DNA of 64,000 bases. It comes from Oceanibaculum nanhaiense. GTDB taxonomy: Bacteria > Pseudomonadota > Alphaproteobacteria > Oceanibaculales > Oceanibaculaceae. Position numbers and translations under genes: made by a program. The notes below the pieces were generated by a model that saw nothing but the letters and a program-made list of their open reading frames with translations, was not told the DNA's origin and did no database searches. The stretch covers positions 27,142 to 91,141 of the forward strand of contig NZ_MPOB01000012.1 of assembly GCF_002148795.1 (NCBI RefSeq), written 5' to 3'. The stretch's first letter is position 1. Each line of letters starts with the position of its first letter. Positions 1-10,338 of the stretch are shown here, in pieces.

Positions 1-1407
1 GCGCATAACCAGAATGTGGTCTGCATGCCGGCCCGCTCGACCATGCTGACCGGCCAGCATGTGCGGAGTCATGGCGTCATCTCGAACGGCATCCCGCTGC
101 CGGAGGATGCGCCCGATGTGGTCCGCCTGCTGAAGGAGCAGGGCGGCTACCGCACCGCGCTGATCGGCAAGGCGCATTTCGAGCCGTCCTCGGCGCCGGG
201 CGGCCCGTATTTCGAGAATTATGCCGCCTCCAAGGGGCTGTATGGCCCGCATCGCGGTTTCGAGCATATGGAGCTGTGCGCCCATACCGGCCGCGCCGGG
301 CGCAGCCTCTATCATTATCCGAAGTGGCTGCAGGAGAATCATCCGGACGAGGTGGATTTCTTTCAGGAATATGTGACGCCGCAGAAGACCATCAGCTGCA
401 AGCGCGGCGGCGATACCGGCGGTATCCAGGTCTGGCACAATCACATCCAGCGCGAACATTATCACACCGACTGGACCGCTGACCGGGTGATCGACTGGCT
501 GGGGAACCTCGACGAGGATGAGGACTGGTTCGTCTGGATGAGCTTTCCGGACCCGCATCATCCCTGGGATCCGCCTTCTTCCGAACTGAAGCGCGTGAAC
601 TGGCGCGATCTCGATCTGCCTGAGGCCTATCCGGGCAGCGTCGAGGCAACGGTGAAGGTGCTGGAGGGCAAGCCGCGCCACTGGCTGGACTGGTATCTCG
701 GTAAGGCGCAGTTCAATTACGAGCTGCCGGCCGAGTTCGTGCCTGCAGAGCTGACGCCGGACCAGATCCGCGAGATCAACGCCATGTGCCATATCGAGAA
801 CGAGCTGATCGACGAGGCGATCGGCCGCGTGCTGTCCTATATCGGCACACGCGGCTGGGGGCAGGACACGGATGTCCTCTATACCGCCGATCATGGCGAG
901 TTCCAGGGCGATTTCGGCATGATGTTCAAGGGGCCGTACCATGTCGATGCGCTGATGCGCCTGCCCATGGTCTGGCGACCGGCGCCGGCCGTCGGCATTA
1001 CCCCGTCGGTTGTCGAGCAGCCGGTCGGTCATGTCGATCTGGCACGCACCTTCTGCGCCATTGCCGGGGTCGATCCCGACCCGCGCATGCAGGGCGCTGT
1101 CATGCCGACCAGCGAGGATGGCACGCGGGAGCGCGTCATCACCGAATGGGATGGCGGCTATAATGGCCATACCATTCATCTGCGGACGCTGTACCGCGAT
1201 GGCTATGTGCTGACGGCCTGCGAGAAATCCACCGTGCATGACGGCACGGAAGGGGAACTGTACAATCTGCGGGAAGATCCCCGGCAATGGGTGAACCTCT
1301 GGAACGACCCGAAATATGCGGGGATCAAGAGCGACCTGATTGCGGACCTCTACGACAATCTGCCGGAGGCCCGGCAACAGCCGCTTGAGCAGGTGGCGCT
1401 GGTCTGA
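1..1407 (+). CDS. Sulfatase/arylsulfatase-family hydrolase, 5'-truncated by window edge
   Basis: The frame is open from base 1, so the true start lies upstream; a GTG at 16 is inside the conserved N-terminal domain and is not a credible start. The catalytic C-x-P-x-R signature (CMPAR, Cys codon at 22-24), whose Cys is converted to formylglycine in this family, is followed by STMLTG. A metal-binding DHGE motif (YTADHGEFQGDFG) lies near 885-930 and the sulfatase C-terminal pattern GELYNLREDP near 1250. About 468 codons are present, so only a short N-terminal piece is missing. It would hydrolyse a sulfate or related ester; the substrate cannot be read. It converges on the binding-protein gene at 1579 across a shared terminator. 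The domain architecture differs from the second alkaline-phosphatase-superfamily enzyme at 12190. Confidence 0.85.
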   Translation, partial: AHNQNVVCMPARSTMLTGQHVRSHGVISNGIPLPEDAPDVVRLLKEQGGYRTALIGKAHFEPSSAPGGPYFENYAASKGLYGPHRGFEHMELCAHTGRAGRSLYHYPKWLQENHPDEVDFFQEYVTPQKTISCKRGGDTGGIQVWHNHIQREHYHTDWTADRVIDWLGNLDEDEDWFVWMSFPDPHHPWDPPSSELKRVNWRDLDLPEAYPGSVEATVKVLEGKPRHWLDWYLGKAQFNYELPAEFVPAELTPDQIREINAMCHIENELIDEAIGRVLSYIGTRGWGQDTDVLYTADHGEFQGDFGMMFKGPYHVDALMRLPMVWRPAPAVGITPSVVEQPVGHVDLARTFCAIAGVDPDPRMQGAVMPTSEDGTRERVITEWDGGYNGHTIHLRTLYRDGYVLTACEKSTVHDGTEGELYNLREDPRQWVNLWNDPKYAGIKSDLIADLYDNLPEARQQPLEQVALV

Positions 1408-1446
1408 TGCCCTGCGGCAGCGTTTTCAATTCATCGCCCAGTTAAT

Positions 1447-1489
1447 AAGAAAAACCCTGCAAGGCATTAACCCTGCAGGGTTTTTTCTT
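1447..1489. terminator. Bidirectional rho-independent terminator
   Basis: Left arm AAGAAAAACCCTGCA (1447-1461) pairs with right arm TGCAGGGTTTTTTCTT (1474-1489) around a 12-nt loop. The stem is A-rich on the left and T-rich on the right, so it can terminate both the sulfatase (+) and the binding-protein gene (-) that converge here. Confidence 0.85.
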
Positions 1490-1578
1490 GCCTGAATGCC
1501 AGCCTGCCCCAAAGAGAAGGGGGACGCCGTGACCGGCGCCCCCCTTTGGAACTAGGCAGATGGAACTGCGCTACCAGA

Positions 1579-2814
1579 TCAGCGCTTGTCCCAGCCCGGC
1601 ACCGGGAAGATCGGATCGGCGGTCTTCACCGATTCCGGATGGACGGCGGCAAGGCCCTTGCCCGGCATGTTCTGCATGATGACGTTCTGCATGCCGACCT
1701 GCTTGCCGCTTTCCTCGATCTCGTACGGCCCGGCCATCGTGACGATCTTGCCGCTGAGCGCCAGCGCCGCTTCCTTCATCTTGGCGGCGTCGGTGGTCCC
1801 GGCGGTCGTCAGGATCTTCTCCGTCACCACGCCGGCGGCATAGGCCAGCGCAGTCTGGAAATCGGCGTCATAGGCGACGTCCGGGAACAGCGCCTTGTAG
1901 CGCTTGCCCACTTCCTCGCGGTTCAGCCCGTCGGTCACGTCCCAGTTGATCGCCGGGTGATAAAGGGTGTGGCTGTAGATGTATTCCGCATCCTTGCCGA
2001 TGTCCTGGAACTGCGGCTGCGCGGCATAGAGCATGAAGGTGAACGGGAAGTTCACGTTCATCTCCTTCATCTGGCGGACCATCGCCATCTGGTCGCCCTC
2101 ATAGGCCACCGGATAGAAGAAGTCGGCGCCCGAGGCGCGTGCCTTCTGGATCAGGATCGAGAAATCCTTGGTGCCGGCCGCAAATTTCTCGAACTGCGTG
2201 ACCTGCATGCCCTTTGCCTTCGCCAGCTTTTCGGCGCCGGCGGCCATGCCGGCCGGGAAGGGCTCGTCCAGATAAACGATGGCGATCTTCTTGTTGCCGC
2301 CCAGCTTCGCCGCCAGCTCGACGCTGGGGATCGCCATCATGGAAGAGGCGATCTGCGAGGCGGAGATCAGGTGCTTGGCGCCCTGATCGTAGATCGAGTC
2401 GGAAGCCGCCGACCAGATCACCAGGAACTTGTTGCTGCGCTCCGTCACCGCGGTCGCGGCGCTGGTCAGGGTGGAGCCGAACGGGCCGAACAGCAGATCG
2501 ACCTTCTGCTCCTCGATCAGCGTCTCATAGACGCGCGGCACCATCTGCTTGTCGGAGCGGTCGTCCAGCTTCACCAGCTCGACCTTGTACTTCTTGCCGC
2601 CCATATCGAGGCCGCCGCGGCGGTTGACGTCGTCCATCCATATCTGCACGCCGCGCTCGCCCGACTGCGAGGCCAGCGCGAAACGGCCCGCCGAGGACAC
2701 GGTCATGCCGATCTTCAGCGTCTCCTGCGCGCTGACAGGGGCAGGCAGCGTGAGCGCCGGCACGGCGAACGCTGCGAACGCCGCTGCGAGGGTCAATAGT
2801 TTCGGGAATTTCAT
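1579..2814 (-). CDS. ABC transporter substrate-binding protein, branched-chain amino acid type
   Basis: 411-residue periplasmic protein with a Sec signal peptide (cleavage expected after about residue 29, VSA-QE) and the Peripla_BP_6 (LivJ/LivK) fold: the mature protein starts LKIGMTVSSAGRFALASQSGERGV and contains LLFGPFGSTLTSA. Start fixed by AGGAGGT 9-10 bases upstream. The gene is divergent from livMHGF at 3080, which lacks its own binding protein, so it is almost certainly that transporter's receptor. LivJ-type receptors in alphaproteobacteria bind many things besides Leu/Ile/Val (amides, aromatic acids, urea), so the ligand is open. Confidence 0.88.
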   Translation of the reverse strand: MKFPKLLTLAAAFAAFAVPALTLPAPVSAQETLKIGMTVSSAGRFALASQSGERGVQIWMDDVNRRGGLDMGGKKYKVELVKLDDRSDKQMVPRVYETLIEEQKVDLLFGPFGSTLTSAATAVTERSNKFLVIWSAASDSIYDQGAKHLISASQIASSMMAIPSVELAAKLGGNKKIAIVYLDEPFPAGMAAGAEKLAKAKGMQVTQFEKFAAGTKDFSILIQKARASGADFFYPVAYEGDQMAMVRQMKEMNVNFPFTFMLYAAQPQFQDIGKDAEYIYSHTLYHPAINWDVTDGLNREEVGKRYKALFPDVAYDADFQTALAYAAGVVTEKILTTAGTTDAAKMKEAALALSGKIVTMAGPYEIEESGKQVGMQNVIMQNMPGKGLAAVHPESVKTADPIFPVPGWDKR

Positions 2815-3079
2815 CGTGATACCTCCTAAACACCCCGGATCTTCCGATCGAGGCCTTCCCCGTTAATTTCCGGTGGGCAGGCCTGGCAACAAGCCTTCCC
2901 GCCGATGGAAACGACAGCAATTTTCAGATCGTTTTTATGCCGTCTTTTGACACGGCGGCATTGTCACTGTTGTGAAACCTATTTACAAGTGCCTGCCATA
3001 AATCACCGCTGCACTGCAGTGGATGCATGCCGTCCGGATAGAGATGGCGGCGTATCCGAAGACCGAGGGGGCTTCATTC
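2815..3079. promoter_or_regulatory. Divergent promoter region of the liv-type transporter
   Basis: 265 bp between the divergent binding-protein gene and livM. On the plus strand a consensus-like -35 hexamer TTGACA lies at 2947-2952, but no good -10 is seen 16-18 bp downstream. No clear operator palindrome was recognised. Region must hold promoters for both directions. Confidence 0.4.
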
Positions 3080-4042
3080 ATGGCAACGGATTCGAGGGAC
3101 GATTCCGCGATCGCCACCATCCGTAACCGGATATGGTTCACGGCCATGGCGGCCATCGTCGCCGCGCTGGCGCTGGTGCCGGTGCTGGGCACGTCGCTGT
3201 CCTTCTCTTTCTACCTGATGCTGTGGATTACCATGGCGACCGGGCTGAACATCATTGCCGGCTTCACCGGCTACATGCCGCTGGGCTATGTCGCCTTCTA
3301 CGGCATCGGCGCCTTCGCCACCGCGATCCTGACCAAGATGTTCGGCGTGCCGGTCTATTTCTCGATCCTGGCGGGCGGGGTCTGCGGTGTGCTGCTGAGC
3401 CTGCTGATCGCGCCGACCCTGAAGCTGAAGGGCATCTATTTCGCCATTGTCAGCCTGGGGCTTGCCATCATCTGCCGGCTGGTCATCGTGAATCTGCCGG
3501 AGAGCTGGGCCGGCGGCAGCTACGGCATCAATCTCGGCCTCAGCATCTCCCCGGTGGTGACCTTCTATTACATGCTGGCTGTCATGGTGGCGGCGCTGCT
3601 GACCATCACCTGGCTGGCACAGTCGCGCCTCGGCAAGGCGTTGCGGGCGATCCGCGACGACGACCAGGCGGCCGAGGTGATGGGCGTGAATGTGGTCGCC
3701 ACGCGGCTGAAGGCCTGGATGCTGTCGGCGCTGTTCGGTGCGCTGGCTGGCGGGGTAGAGGCCTGGTACACCAACATCATCGATCCGGAGAGCGCCTTCC
3801 AGTTCCTGGTGACGGCAAAGACCGTGATCTATGCCATCGCTGGCGGCCTCGGCACGGTGACCGGCCCGGTGGTCGGCGCCATCGTCATGGTCTGGATCGA
3901 CGATCTGATCTGGCAGCGCTTCCCGATCTTCAACCTGTTCCTGCTGGGCCTGGCGATCATCCTGCTGATCCTGTTCCTGCCGCGCGGCATCGTCGGCAGC
4001 ATCATCCAGCGCAAGCCGTCCTGGCGGCGGTACATCCTGTAG
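3080..4042 (+). CDS. livM: Branched-chain amino acid-type ABC permease (LivM)
   Basis: 320-residue inner-membrane permease with 8-10 hydrophobic helices and the BPD_transp_2 signature (TGLNIIAGFTGYMPLGYVAF; coupling-loop region with ALRAIRDDDQAAEVMGVN). Start chosen at ATG 3080, 9 bases after GAGGGGG; in-frame ATGs at 3023 and 3044 would add residues without homology. It forms the membrane channel with LivH at 4060 (17-bp gap). In many operons livH precedes livM; here livM is first. Confidence 0.88.
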   Translation: MATDSRDDSAIATIRNRIWFTAMAAIVAALALVPVLGTSLSFSFYLMLWITMATGLNIIAGFTGYMPLGYVAFYGIGAFATAILTKMFGVPVYFSILAGGVCGVLLSLLIAPTLKLKGIYFAIVSLGLAIICRLVIVNLPESWAGGSYGINLGLSISPVVTFYYMLAVMVAALLTITWLAQSRLGKALRAIRDDDQAAEVMGVNVVATRLKAWMLSALFGALAGGVEAWYTNIIDPESAFQFLVTAKTVIYAIAGGLGTVTGPVVGAIVMVWIDDLIWQRFPIFNLFLLGLAIILLILFLPRGIVGSIIQRKPSWRRYIL

Positions 4043-4059
4043 GCCGGGAGACGCGAATC

Positions 4060-4941
4060 ATGACCTATCTGATCCTGAACGGCCTCGCCAACGGCCTTAT
4101 CCTCGGCGTCATCTACGCGATGATCGGCGTCAGCCTGTCGCTGCTCTACGGCGTGCTGCAGGTGAAGAATTTCGCGCATGGCGAATTCCTGATCGCCGGC
4201 GCCTATTTCTGCTACGTGCTCTACAACGCTTTCGACCTGCACCCGCTGCTGGCTCTGCCACTGGCTTTCCTGTGCTTCATGGCGTTCGGCTGGCTGCTGA
4301 ACAACCTCGTCATGCCGCGCCTGCAGCGTTCCGACGACCCCATGCTGGCCTCGCTGCTGGTGATGTACGGCGTCTCGCTGATGCTGGCGGCGACAATGCT
4401 GCTGCTGTTCGAGGCCGATTTCCGTTCGCTGGATTTCAGCTTCGAGCCGATCTCCATGAAGGTCGGCATGCTGTATCTGCCGACCGCCCGGCTGGTCGCC
4501 ATGGGCGTGACGGTGGCGATCCTGCTGGTGCTGGCCTGGTTTCTCTATTTCACCCTGCCGGGCAAGGCGATCCGCGCCTCGATCATGAACCGCGACGCGG
4601 TGCAGATCGTCGGCGTGAACATCAAGCGCCTGTCGGCCGCCGCCTTCGCGCTGTCCATCGGGCTGGCCGGGGCCAGCGGCGTGATGGTGTCGATGGTATT
4701 CCCGTCCTTCAACCCGTTCGTCGGCGTTGACTACACGCTGATCGGCTTCATCGTCGTGGTGCTGGGCGGGTTGGGCAACCCGATGGGGGCGATTCTGGGC
4801 GGGCTGGTGTTCGGCCTGGCGGAGCAGATGTCCATCGTCTTCCTGCCGCAGACCATGGCGCCGATCATCGGCTTCTCGATCATGATCCTGGTGATCTTCT
4901 TCCGGCCCAACGGGCTGCTCGGCAAGGCACGGACATCGTGA
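4060..4941 (+). CDS. livH: Branched-chain amino acid-type ABC permease (LivH)
   Basis: 293-residue polytopic membrane protein starting MTYLILNGLANGLILGVIYA, the normal LivH N-terminus, with GVLQVKNFAHGEF and the coupling-loop stretch KAIRASIMNRDAVQIVGVN. Start preceded by CCGGGAGACG. The reading frame is open far upstream (to 3133) but that part is the antisense-free shadow of livM and is not coding. Partner of LivM; energised by LivG/LivF downstream (10-bp gap). Confidence 0.88.
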   Translation: MTYLILNGLANGLILGVIYAMIGVSLSLLYGVLQVKNFAHGEFLIAGAYFCYVLYNAFDLHPLLALPLAFLCFMAFGWLLNNLVMPRLQRSDDPMLASLLVMYGVSLMLAATMLLLFEADFRSLDFSFEPISMKVGMLYLPTARLVAMGVTVAILLVLAWFLYFTLPGKAIRASIMNRDAVQIVGVNIKRLSAAAFALSIGLAGASGVMVSMVFPSFNPFVGVDYTLIGFIVVVLGGLGNPMGAILGGLVFGLAEQMSIVFLPQTMAPIIGFSIMILVIFFRPNGLLGKARTS

Positions 4942-4951
4942 GGGCAGGACG

Positions 4952-5683
4952 ATGACGGCGAACGACATTCTTCTGGAATCCCGCGATCTGGTGAAGCGCT
5001 TCGGCGGTCTGGTCGCGGTGAACGAGGTTTCCTTCACGCTGGAACGCAACACGGTCCTCGGCCTGATCGGCATCAACGGGTCGGGCAAGACCACGGTGAT
5101 GAACTGCCTGAATGGCCTGTACAAGGCCGATGGCGGCAGCATCCGGTTTGAGGGAGAGGAGCTGATCGGCCGCAGCCCGCACGAGGTCACGCGGCTGGGC
5201 ATCGGGCGCACCTTCCAGGTGCCACGGGTGTTCCGCCGGATGACGCTGATCGACAATCTGCTGGTGCCGCTGCTGGGGTCAAACCTCAGCGATGCGGAAC
5301 TGACCGAGCAGGCCGAGGAGTGCCTGGCCCAGGTGAACCTGCACGGGCTGCGCCAGAATTATGCGGAGGAGCTGTCAGGCGGCCAGCAGAAGCTGCTGGA
5401 GCTGGCCCGCCTCATCATGCTGGACCCGAAGCTGATCCTGCTGGACGAGCCTTTCGCCGGGGTGAACCCTTCGCTCTGCCAGCTGCTGCTGGAGCGTATC
5501 GAGGGGCTGCTGGACAAGGGCAAGAGCTTCATCCTGGTCAGCCATGACCTCACCTCCATCTACCGCCTGTCCAGCCACATCATCGTCCTGAACGAGGGGC
5601 GGAAGATCGCCGAAGGATCGGTCGATGAGGTGAAGAACAATCCGGATGTGATCGAAGCCTATCTGGGGAGTGCCTCGGCATGA
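4952..5683 (+). CDS. livG: ABC transporter ATPase (LivG)
   Basis: 243-residue cytoplasmic nucleotide-binding subunit. Walker A GINGSGKTT near residues 37-45, Q-loop in RTFQVPRVFR, ABC signature LSGGQQKLLELARL, Walker B LILLDEPFAGV and H-loop LVSHDL are all intact. Its stop overlaps the livF start (ATGA at 5680), implying translational coupling and equal expression of the two ATPases. Confidence 0.9.
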   Translation: MTANDILLESRDLVKRFGGLVAVNEVSFTLERNTVLGLIGINGSGKTTVMNCLNGLYKADGGSIRFEGEELIGRSPHEVTRLGIGRTFQVPRVFRRMTLIDNLLVPLLGSNLSDAELTEQAEECLAQVNLHGLRQNYAEELSGGQQKLLELARLIMLDPKLILLDEPFAGVNPSLCQLLLERIEGLLDKGKSFILVSHDLTSIYRLSSHIIVLNEGRKIAEGSVDEVKNNPDVIEAYLGSASA

Positions 5684-6435
5684 CCGATATGCCCACGAAT
5701 GTACCGCTGATGGAGATGCAGGACGTCTATGTCTCCTACCATGGCGACATCAGCATCCTGAACGGCCTGAATCTGAAGATCCCCGAAGGCAAGATCACCG
5801 GCATCATCGGCCCGAACGGCGCCGGCAAATCGACCGCGCTGAAGACGCTGTACGGCTTCCTGAAGCCGCAGCGCGGCGAGATTCGGCTGGCCGGCGAGCG
5901 CATCGACGGGCTGGAACCCTATCAGTTCATCGAGCGCGGCATCGCCTATGTTCCCCAGAACCGCAGCCTGTTCAACGATTTGTCGGTCGAGGACAATCTG
6001 CGCCTCGGCTGCTGGGTGTTCCGCAAGGACAAGGCGCGCATGGCGCGCGCGCTGGAACGCGCCTATGCCCAGTTCCCGATCCTGAAGCAGAAGCGCAAGG
6101 ACATGGCCGGCAGCATGTCGGGCGGCCAGCAGCGCTTCCTGGAGCTGGCCCGCGCGCTGGCGCTGGAGCCGAAGATCGTCATGCTCGACGAGCCGACGGC
6201 GATGATCGCGCCGAAGCTGTCGCAGGAGCTCTACGCCTTCATCAAGGCGCTGCCGGAGCAGGGGGTCACCGTCATTCTGGTGGACCAGAATGTGCGGCAG
6301 TGCGTCAACATCTCCGACCATGTCTATATTCTGGAACTGGGCCAGAACAAGGCGGACGGCGACGCCGCCGACTTCAAGGGCGACAGCCGGCTGCGCGAGA
6401 TGATCGCGGAATGGCTGGATTACAGGATCGACTGA
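5680..6435 (+). CDS. livF: ABC transporter ATPase (LivF)
   Basis: 251-residue ATPase with Walker A GPNGAGKST, signature MSGGQQRFLELARAL, Walker B IVMLDEPTA and C-terminal ILVDQNVRQ typical of LivF. Last gene of the livMHGF operon. The next 144 bp before dppA hold only a weak 5-bp hairpin (6490-6504), so read-through into the peptide transporter operon is possible. Confidence 0.9.
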   Translation: MTDMPTNVPLMEMQDVYVSYHGDISILNGLNLKIPEGKITGIIGPNGAGKSTALKTLYGFLKPQRGEIRLAGERIDGLEPYQFIERGIAYVPQNRSLFNDLSVEDNLRLGCWVFRKDKARMARALERAYAQFPILKQKRKDMAGSMSGGQQRFLELARALALEPKIVMLDEPTAMIAPKLSQELYAFIKALPEQGVTVILVDQNVRQCVNISDHVYILELGQNKADGDAADFKGDSRLREMIAEWLDYRID

Positions 6436-6579
6436 CGCGGAGCGGGGATTGGCAACCGTTCGAACCGAGTTGTCACGAAACCAACACCGGCCCGACATGC
6501 GGGCTTAATCAACAACCTTCATGGTGCCCCCGGCACGCCATTCAGGCGCCGCCGATCCTTTTCAAGGCTGGAGGGCATC

Positions 6580-8262
6580 ATGCAGTTCCCCTTTCTCAGC
6601 CGACGGGCCGCGCTTGCGCTGGGCCTGTCGCTGACCACGACCCTATCCGTCGCCGCGCTGATGGCACCGGGCGCCGCGCGGGCCGATGACCGCCCCGTGG
6701 TGCGCGTCGCCGTGCAGCAGGTGGTGAATTCCGGCGCGCTGACGCCGCTTCGCGAGCAGTCCAATGTCGGCGCACGCGTCTTCCCGATGATCTTCTCTCC
6801 GCTGATCGATCTGGACCGCCAGGGCGATCTGGCGCCGGTGCCGGGCCTCGCCGAATCCTGGAAGCGCATTGACGACAAGACGGTCGAGCTGAAGCTGCGC
6901 CAGGGTGCCACCTTCCATAATGGCGACGAGGTGACGGCCGAGGATGTGGCCTTCAGCTTCGGCAAGGAACGCATGTTCGGCGACAAGCCGCCGCGCCGCG
7001 CTGGCCAGGACGACAAGACCATCAAGTCGGACGACAGCAAGACGCTGTTCACCACCACCAACACCCAGGCCGGCCCGGAGCTGCCGCCGGAGGTGCCGGC
7101 CATCGCGCGCCGCCTTTGGCCGTCGCTGGAGCGGGTAGAGGTGGTGGACAAGTACACCGTGCGCTTCGTGAACGCGGTGCCCGACGTCACCATGGAAGGC
7201 CGCCTCGCCCGCATGGGCTCGCAGATCATCTCCAAGCGCGCCTTCCTCGAGGCCAAGGACTGGATGAGCTGGGCGCGCAACCCGATCAGCGCCGGCCCGT
7301 TCAAGATCAAGGAGTTCCGCCCGGACAACGTGCTGGTGCTGGAGGCGCATGATTCCTATTTCAACGGCAAGCCGACTGTTAAGGAAATCCGCTACGTCGT
7401 GGTGCCGGAAGTGCCGGGCCGGGTAAACGGCCTGCTGTCCGGCGAGTATGATTTTGCCAGCGACATCCCGCCGGACCAGATCGCCACCATCGAGGCGAAC
7501 GACAAGTTCGAGGTGGTCGGCGGCCCGGTGCTGAACCACCGGCTGATCGTGTTCGACAAGAACCATCCGCAGCTTGCCGATGCGCGCATCCGCCAGGCGC
7601 TGACCCACGCCATGGACCGCCAGGCCATCGTCGATGCGCTGTGGGGCGGCCGCACCAGCGTGCCGGCCGGCCTGCAGTGGGAATATTACGCCGACATGTT
7701 CCACGCCGACTGGAAGGTGCCGGAATATAATCCCGAACTGGCGAAGAAGCTGGTGAAGGAGAGCGGCTACAAGGGCGAGCCGATCCCGTTCCGCGTCACC
7801 AACAACTACTACACCAACCAGGTTCAGACGGCGCAGATCCTGACCGAGATGTGGCGTTCCGTGGGTCTCAATGTCGAGATCCAGATGAAGGAAAACTGGC
7901 AGCAGATCTTCGACCGCAATGATCCGCGCGCAATCCGCGACTGGTCGAACTCCGCCCCGTTCAGCGATCCGGTCAGCTCCATCGTCAACCAGCATGGCCC
8001 GAACGGCCAGCAGCAGCAGGTCGGCGAGTGGAGCAACGAGGAGTTCAACAAGCTCTCGGGCGTGCTGGAAACCTCGACCAACCATGAGGAGCGCCGCAAG
8101 GCCTTCCGCCGCATGCTGGAGATCGCCGAGCGCGAGGACCCGGCCTACACCGTCCTGCACCGCAATGTCGTGTTCTACGGCAAGCGCAAGGACATCGAAT
8201 GGAAGTGGTCGCCGACCTTCGCGATGGACTTCCGGGCGGACAATATCCGCTACAAGAAGTAA
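6580..8262 (+). CDS. ABC transporter substrate-binding protein, family 5 (peptide/opine type)
   Basis: 560-residue extracytoplasmic solute-binding protein (SBP_bac_5). N-terminal export signal contains a twin arginine ([11 protein letters not shown]) and ends ARA-DD near residue 36, so Tat or Sec export is possible. Family hallmarks: [38 protein letters not shown] and [13 protein letters not shown]. Start follows CTGGAGGGC. First gene of a complete five-gene importer (6580-12176). Such receptors take peptides, opines, nickel or glutathione; the adjacent phosphonate/sulfate-ester hydrolase gene suggests an ester-bearing or unusual substrate. Confidence 0.88.
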   Translation: MQFPFLSRRAALALGLSLTTTLSVAALMAPGAARADDRPVVRVAVQQVVNSGALTPLREQSNVGARVFPMIFSPLIDLDRQGDLAPVPGLAESWKRIDDKTVELKLRQGATFHNGDEVTAEDVAFSFGKERMFGDKPPRRAGQDDKTIKSDDSKTLFTTTNTQAGPELPPEVPAIARRLWPSLERVEVVDKYTVRFVNAVPDVTMEGRLARMGSQIISKRAFLEAKDWMSWARNPISAGPFKIKEFRPDNVLVLEAHDSYFNGKPTVKEIRYVVVPEVPGRVNGLLSGEYDFASDIPPDQIATIEANDKFEVVGGPVLNHRLIVFDKNHPQLADARIRQALTHAMDRQAIVDALWGGRTSVPAGLQWEYYADMFHADWKVPEYNPELAKKLVKESGYKGEPIPFRVTNNYYTNQVQTAQILTEMWRSVGLNVEIQMKENWQQIFDRNDPRAIRDWSNSAPFSDPVSSIVNQHGPNGQQQQVGEWSNEEFNKLSGVLETSTNHEERRKAFRRMLEIAEREDPAYTVLHRNVVFYGKRKDIEWKWSPTFAMDFRADNIRYKK

Positions 8263-8267
8263 GCGTC

Positions 8268-9335
8268 ATGAGTACGCTCGACTTCGTCGGGCCGAATGGC
8301 GGCGCGGCGGCGGTGCGGGGGATGACCCCGGCCGCCGTCGCGGCACGCCCGGCCGAAACGACAACAGGCGGCGATCCGCTGGTGCGTATCGCTGGTCTTA
8401 CCGTCGCCTTCGATGATGGCAAGCGTCATGTGCCGGTGCTGCACGGCATCGATCTGGAAGTGCGGCCAGGCGAAACCATCGGCATCGTCGGCGAATCCGG
8501 CTGCGGCAAGTCGGTGACCTGGCTGGCGGTGCTGCGGCTGCTGGGCAAGAAGGCCAGGATCGGCGGCACGGTGTCGCTGGACGGTGCGCCGATCATCGAT
8601 TTCTCCGACCGTTCGATGGCGCGCATCCGCGGCAAGCGCATCGCCATGATCTTCCAGGACCCGGCTTCCTCGCTCAATCCGGTGCACCGCATCGGCCAGC
8701 AGCTGACCGAGGCACTGGCACTGCATCGCGGGCTGACCGGGCAGGCGGCGAAGGCGGAGGCGATCCGGCTGCTCGACCGGGTGCATATTCCGAATCCGGG
8801 CCAGCGGCTGAACGCCTATCCGCACGAACTGTCCGGCGGCATGAACCAGCGTGTGATGATCGCGATGGCGCTGGCTGGCGAGCCTGACCTTTTGATCGCC
8901 GACGAGCCGACCACCGCGCTGGATGCCACCATCCAGGCGCAAATTCTCGACCTCCTACGCGAAATCCGCCGCGACAGCGGCATGGCGATGGCGTTGATCT
9001 CGCACGATCTGGGCGTCATCGCCGATATCTGCGAGCGCGTCATGGTGATGTATGCCGGCCGCGTCGTGGAATCGGCGCCGACGAAACAGCTCTTCGCCAA
9101 TCCCAGCCATCCCTACACGCGGGGATTGCTGGCGGCGCTGCCCGATCTCGATGCGCCGCAGCGCCGGCTGGAGGCGATCCCCGGCACCGTGCCGGAACCC
9201 GGCAAGCTGCCCGGCGGCTGCAGCTTCCGCCCGCGTTGCGTCCATGCCGAGGAAAGCTGCGGCGCTGAAGTGCCGGGCCTCGGTTTCATCGAAAAGACCC
9301 ACCAGGTCGCCTGCCTGAAGGTGGACAGCCTATGA
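8268..9335 (+). CDS. dppD: Peptide-type ABC transporter ATPase (DppD-like)
   Basis: 355-residue ATPase: Walker A GESGCGKS, signature [19 protein letters not shown], Walker [13 protein letters not shown], and the C-terminal oligo_HPY zinc/cysteine stretch ([14 protein letters not shown]) of DppD/OppD proteins. Start chosen at ATG 8268, 5 bp after the dppA stop; a longer in-frame ATG at 8199 would overlap dppA by 64 bp. N-terminal ~35 residues before the ATPase core are Ala/Thr-rich and unusual. Confidence 0.88.
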   Translation: MSTLDFVGPNGGAAAVRGMTPAAVAARPAETTTGGDPLVRIAGLTVAFDDGKRHVPVLHGIDLEVRPGETIGIVGESGCGKSVTWLAVLRLLGKKARIGGTVSLDGAPIIDFSDRSMARIRGKRIAMIFQDPASSLNPVHRIGQQLTEALALHRGLTGQAAKAEAIRLLDRVHIPNPGQRLNAYPHELSGGMNQRVMIAMALAGEPDLLIADEPTTALDATIQAQILDLLREIRRDSGMAMALISHDLGVIADICERVMVMYAGRVVESAPTKQLFANPSHPYTRGLLAALPDLDAPQRRLEAIPGTVPEPGKLPGGCSFRPRCVHAEESCGAEVPGLGFIEKTHQVACLKVDSL

Positions 9336-10327
9336 GCGATCTTCTGACTGTCGAGAACCTGACCCGGCATTTTCCGGTGCGCGTGCCCGGCAAGGGGCTG
9401 GGTGGGATGTTCGGCCAGCCGGCCACGTTGAAGGCGGTCGATGGTGTCTCCTTCTCCGTGGAGTCGGGGCGCACGCTGGGCGTGGTCGGCGAATCGGGCT
9501 GCGGTAAATCGACCACGGCGAAGCTGGTGCTGGGGCTGTTGCCGCCAACGGCGGGGGCGGTGCGCTTCGAGGGCACGACAGTGCCGGCCCGGCGCAACGC
9601 GGATTGGCGGGCGCTGCGCCAGCGCATGCAGATGGTCTATCAGGACCCGCTGGGCGCGCTCGACCGCCGGTTGCCAGTGGTGGCGCAGGTGATGGAGCCG
9701 CTGACCGTGTTCAAGATCGGCACCCCGGCCGAACGCCGCGAGAAGGCGCGCGACCTGATGGCCGCCGTCGGGCTGACGCCGCATCTGTTCGAGCGTTTCC
9801 CGCATGAATTGTCGGGCGGTCAGCGCCAGCGCGTGGTTCTGGCCCGGGCGCTGATCCTGGAGCCAAGCCTGCTGGTCTGCGACGAGCCGATCTCGGCGCT
9901 GGACGTCTCCATCCAGGCGCAGGTCATCAATTTGTTGCTTGATCTGCAGGAGCGTTTCAACGTCGCCTTCCTGTTCATCAGCCACGATCTGAAGGTGGTG
10001 CGCCAGGTCAGCCACGAGGTGGCGGTCATGTATCTGGGCCGCATCGTCGAGCAGGGCGATCCCGAGGTGCTGTTCCAGGAACCGGCACATCCCTATACCC
10101 AGGCACTGGTTTCGGCGATCCCGTCGCCGTGGCGGCGCGAAGGCTATCAGCGCATCGTGCTGGAAGGCGATCCGCCGAACCCGGTGAACGTGCCGTCCGG
10201 CTGCGCCTTTCATCCGCGCTGCCCGCACGCCACCTCCGCCTGCCGGTCGGTGACGCCGCGTCTGGCCGATATCGGCGGCGGGCGCAAGGCGGCCTGCCAT
10301 CTGCTTTCCCCCATCGGCACGGCATAA
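9332..10327 (+). CDS. dppF: Peptide-type ABC transporter ATPase (DppF-like)
   Basis: 331-residue ATPase with Walker [14 protein letters not shown], signature LSGGQRQRVVLARAL, Walker B LLVCDEPISALDVS and the oligo_HPY tail (CAFHPRCPHATSAC). Overlaps dppD by 4 bp (ATGA), so translation is coupled. DppD and DppF form the heterodimeric motor of the importer. Confidence 0.9.
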   Translation: MSDLLTVENLTRHFPVRVPGKGLGGMFGQPATLKAVDGVSFSVESGRTLGVVGESGCGKSTTAKLVLGLLPPTAGAVRFEGTTVPARRNADWRALRQRMQMVYQDPLGALDRRLPVVAQVMEPLTVFKIGTPAERREKARDLMAAVGLTPHLFERFPHELSGGQRQRVVLARALILEPSLLVCDEPISALDVSIQAQVINLLLDLQERFNVAFLFISHDLKVVRQVSHEVAVMYLGRIVEQGDPEVLFQEPAHPYTQALVSAIPSPWRREGYQRIVLEGDPPNPVNVPSGCAFHPRCPHATSACRSVTPRLADIGGGRKAACHLLSPIGTA

Positions 10328-10338
10328 GGAGACGGTCC

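Noticed and set aside
3133..4941. 602-codon frame suggesting a LivM-LivH fusion
   Set aside because: The first 309 codons are the out-of-frame shadow of livM; LivH begins normally at ATG 4060 with its own ribosome site.
6490..6504. Terminator between livF and dppA
   Set aside because: The stem is only 5 bp (GCCCG/CGGGC) with no T-tract; too weak to claim.
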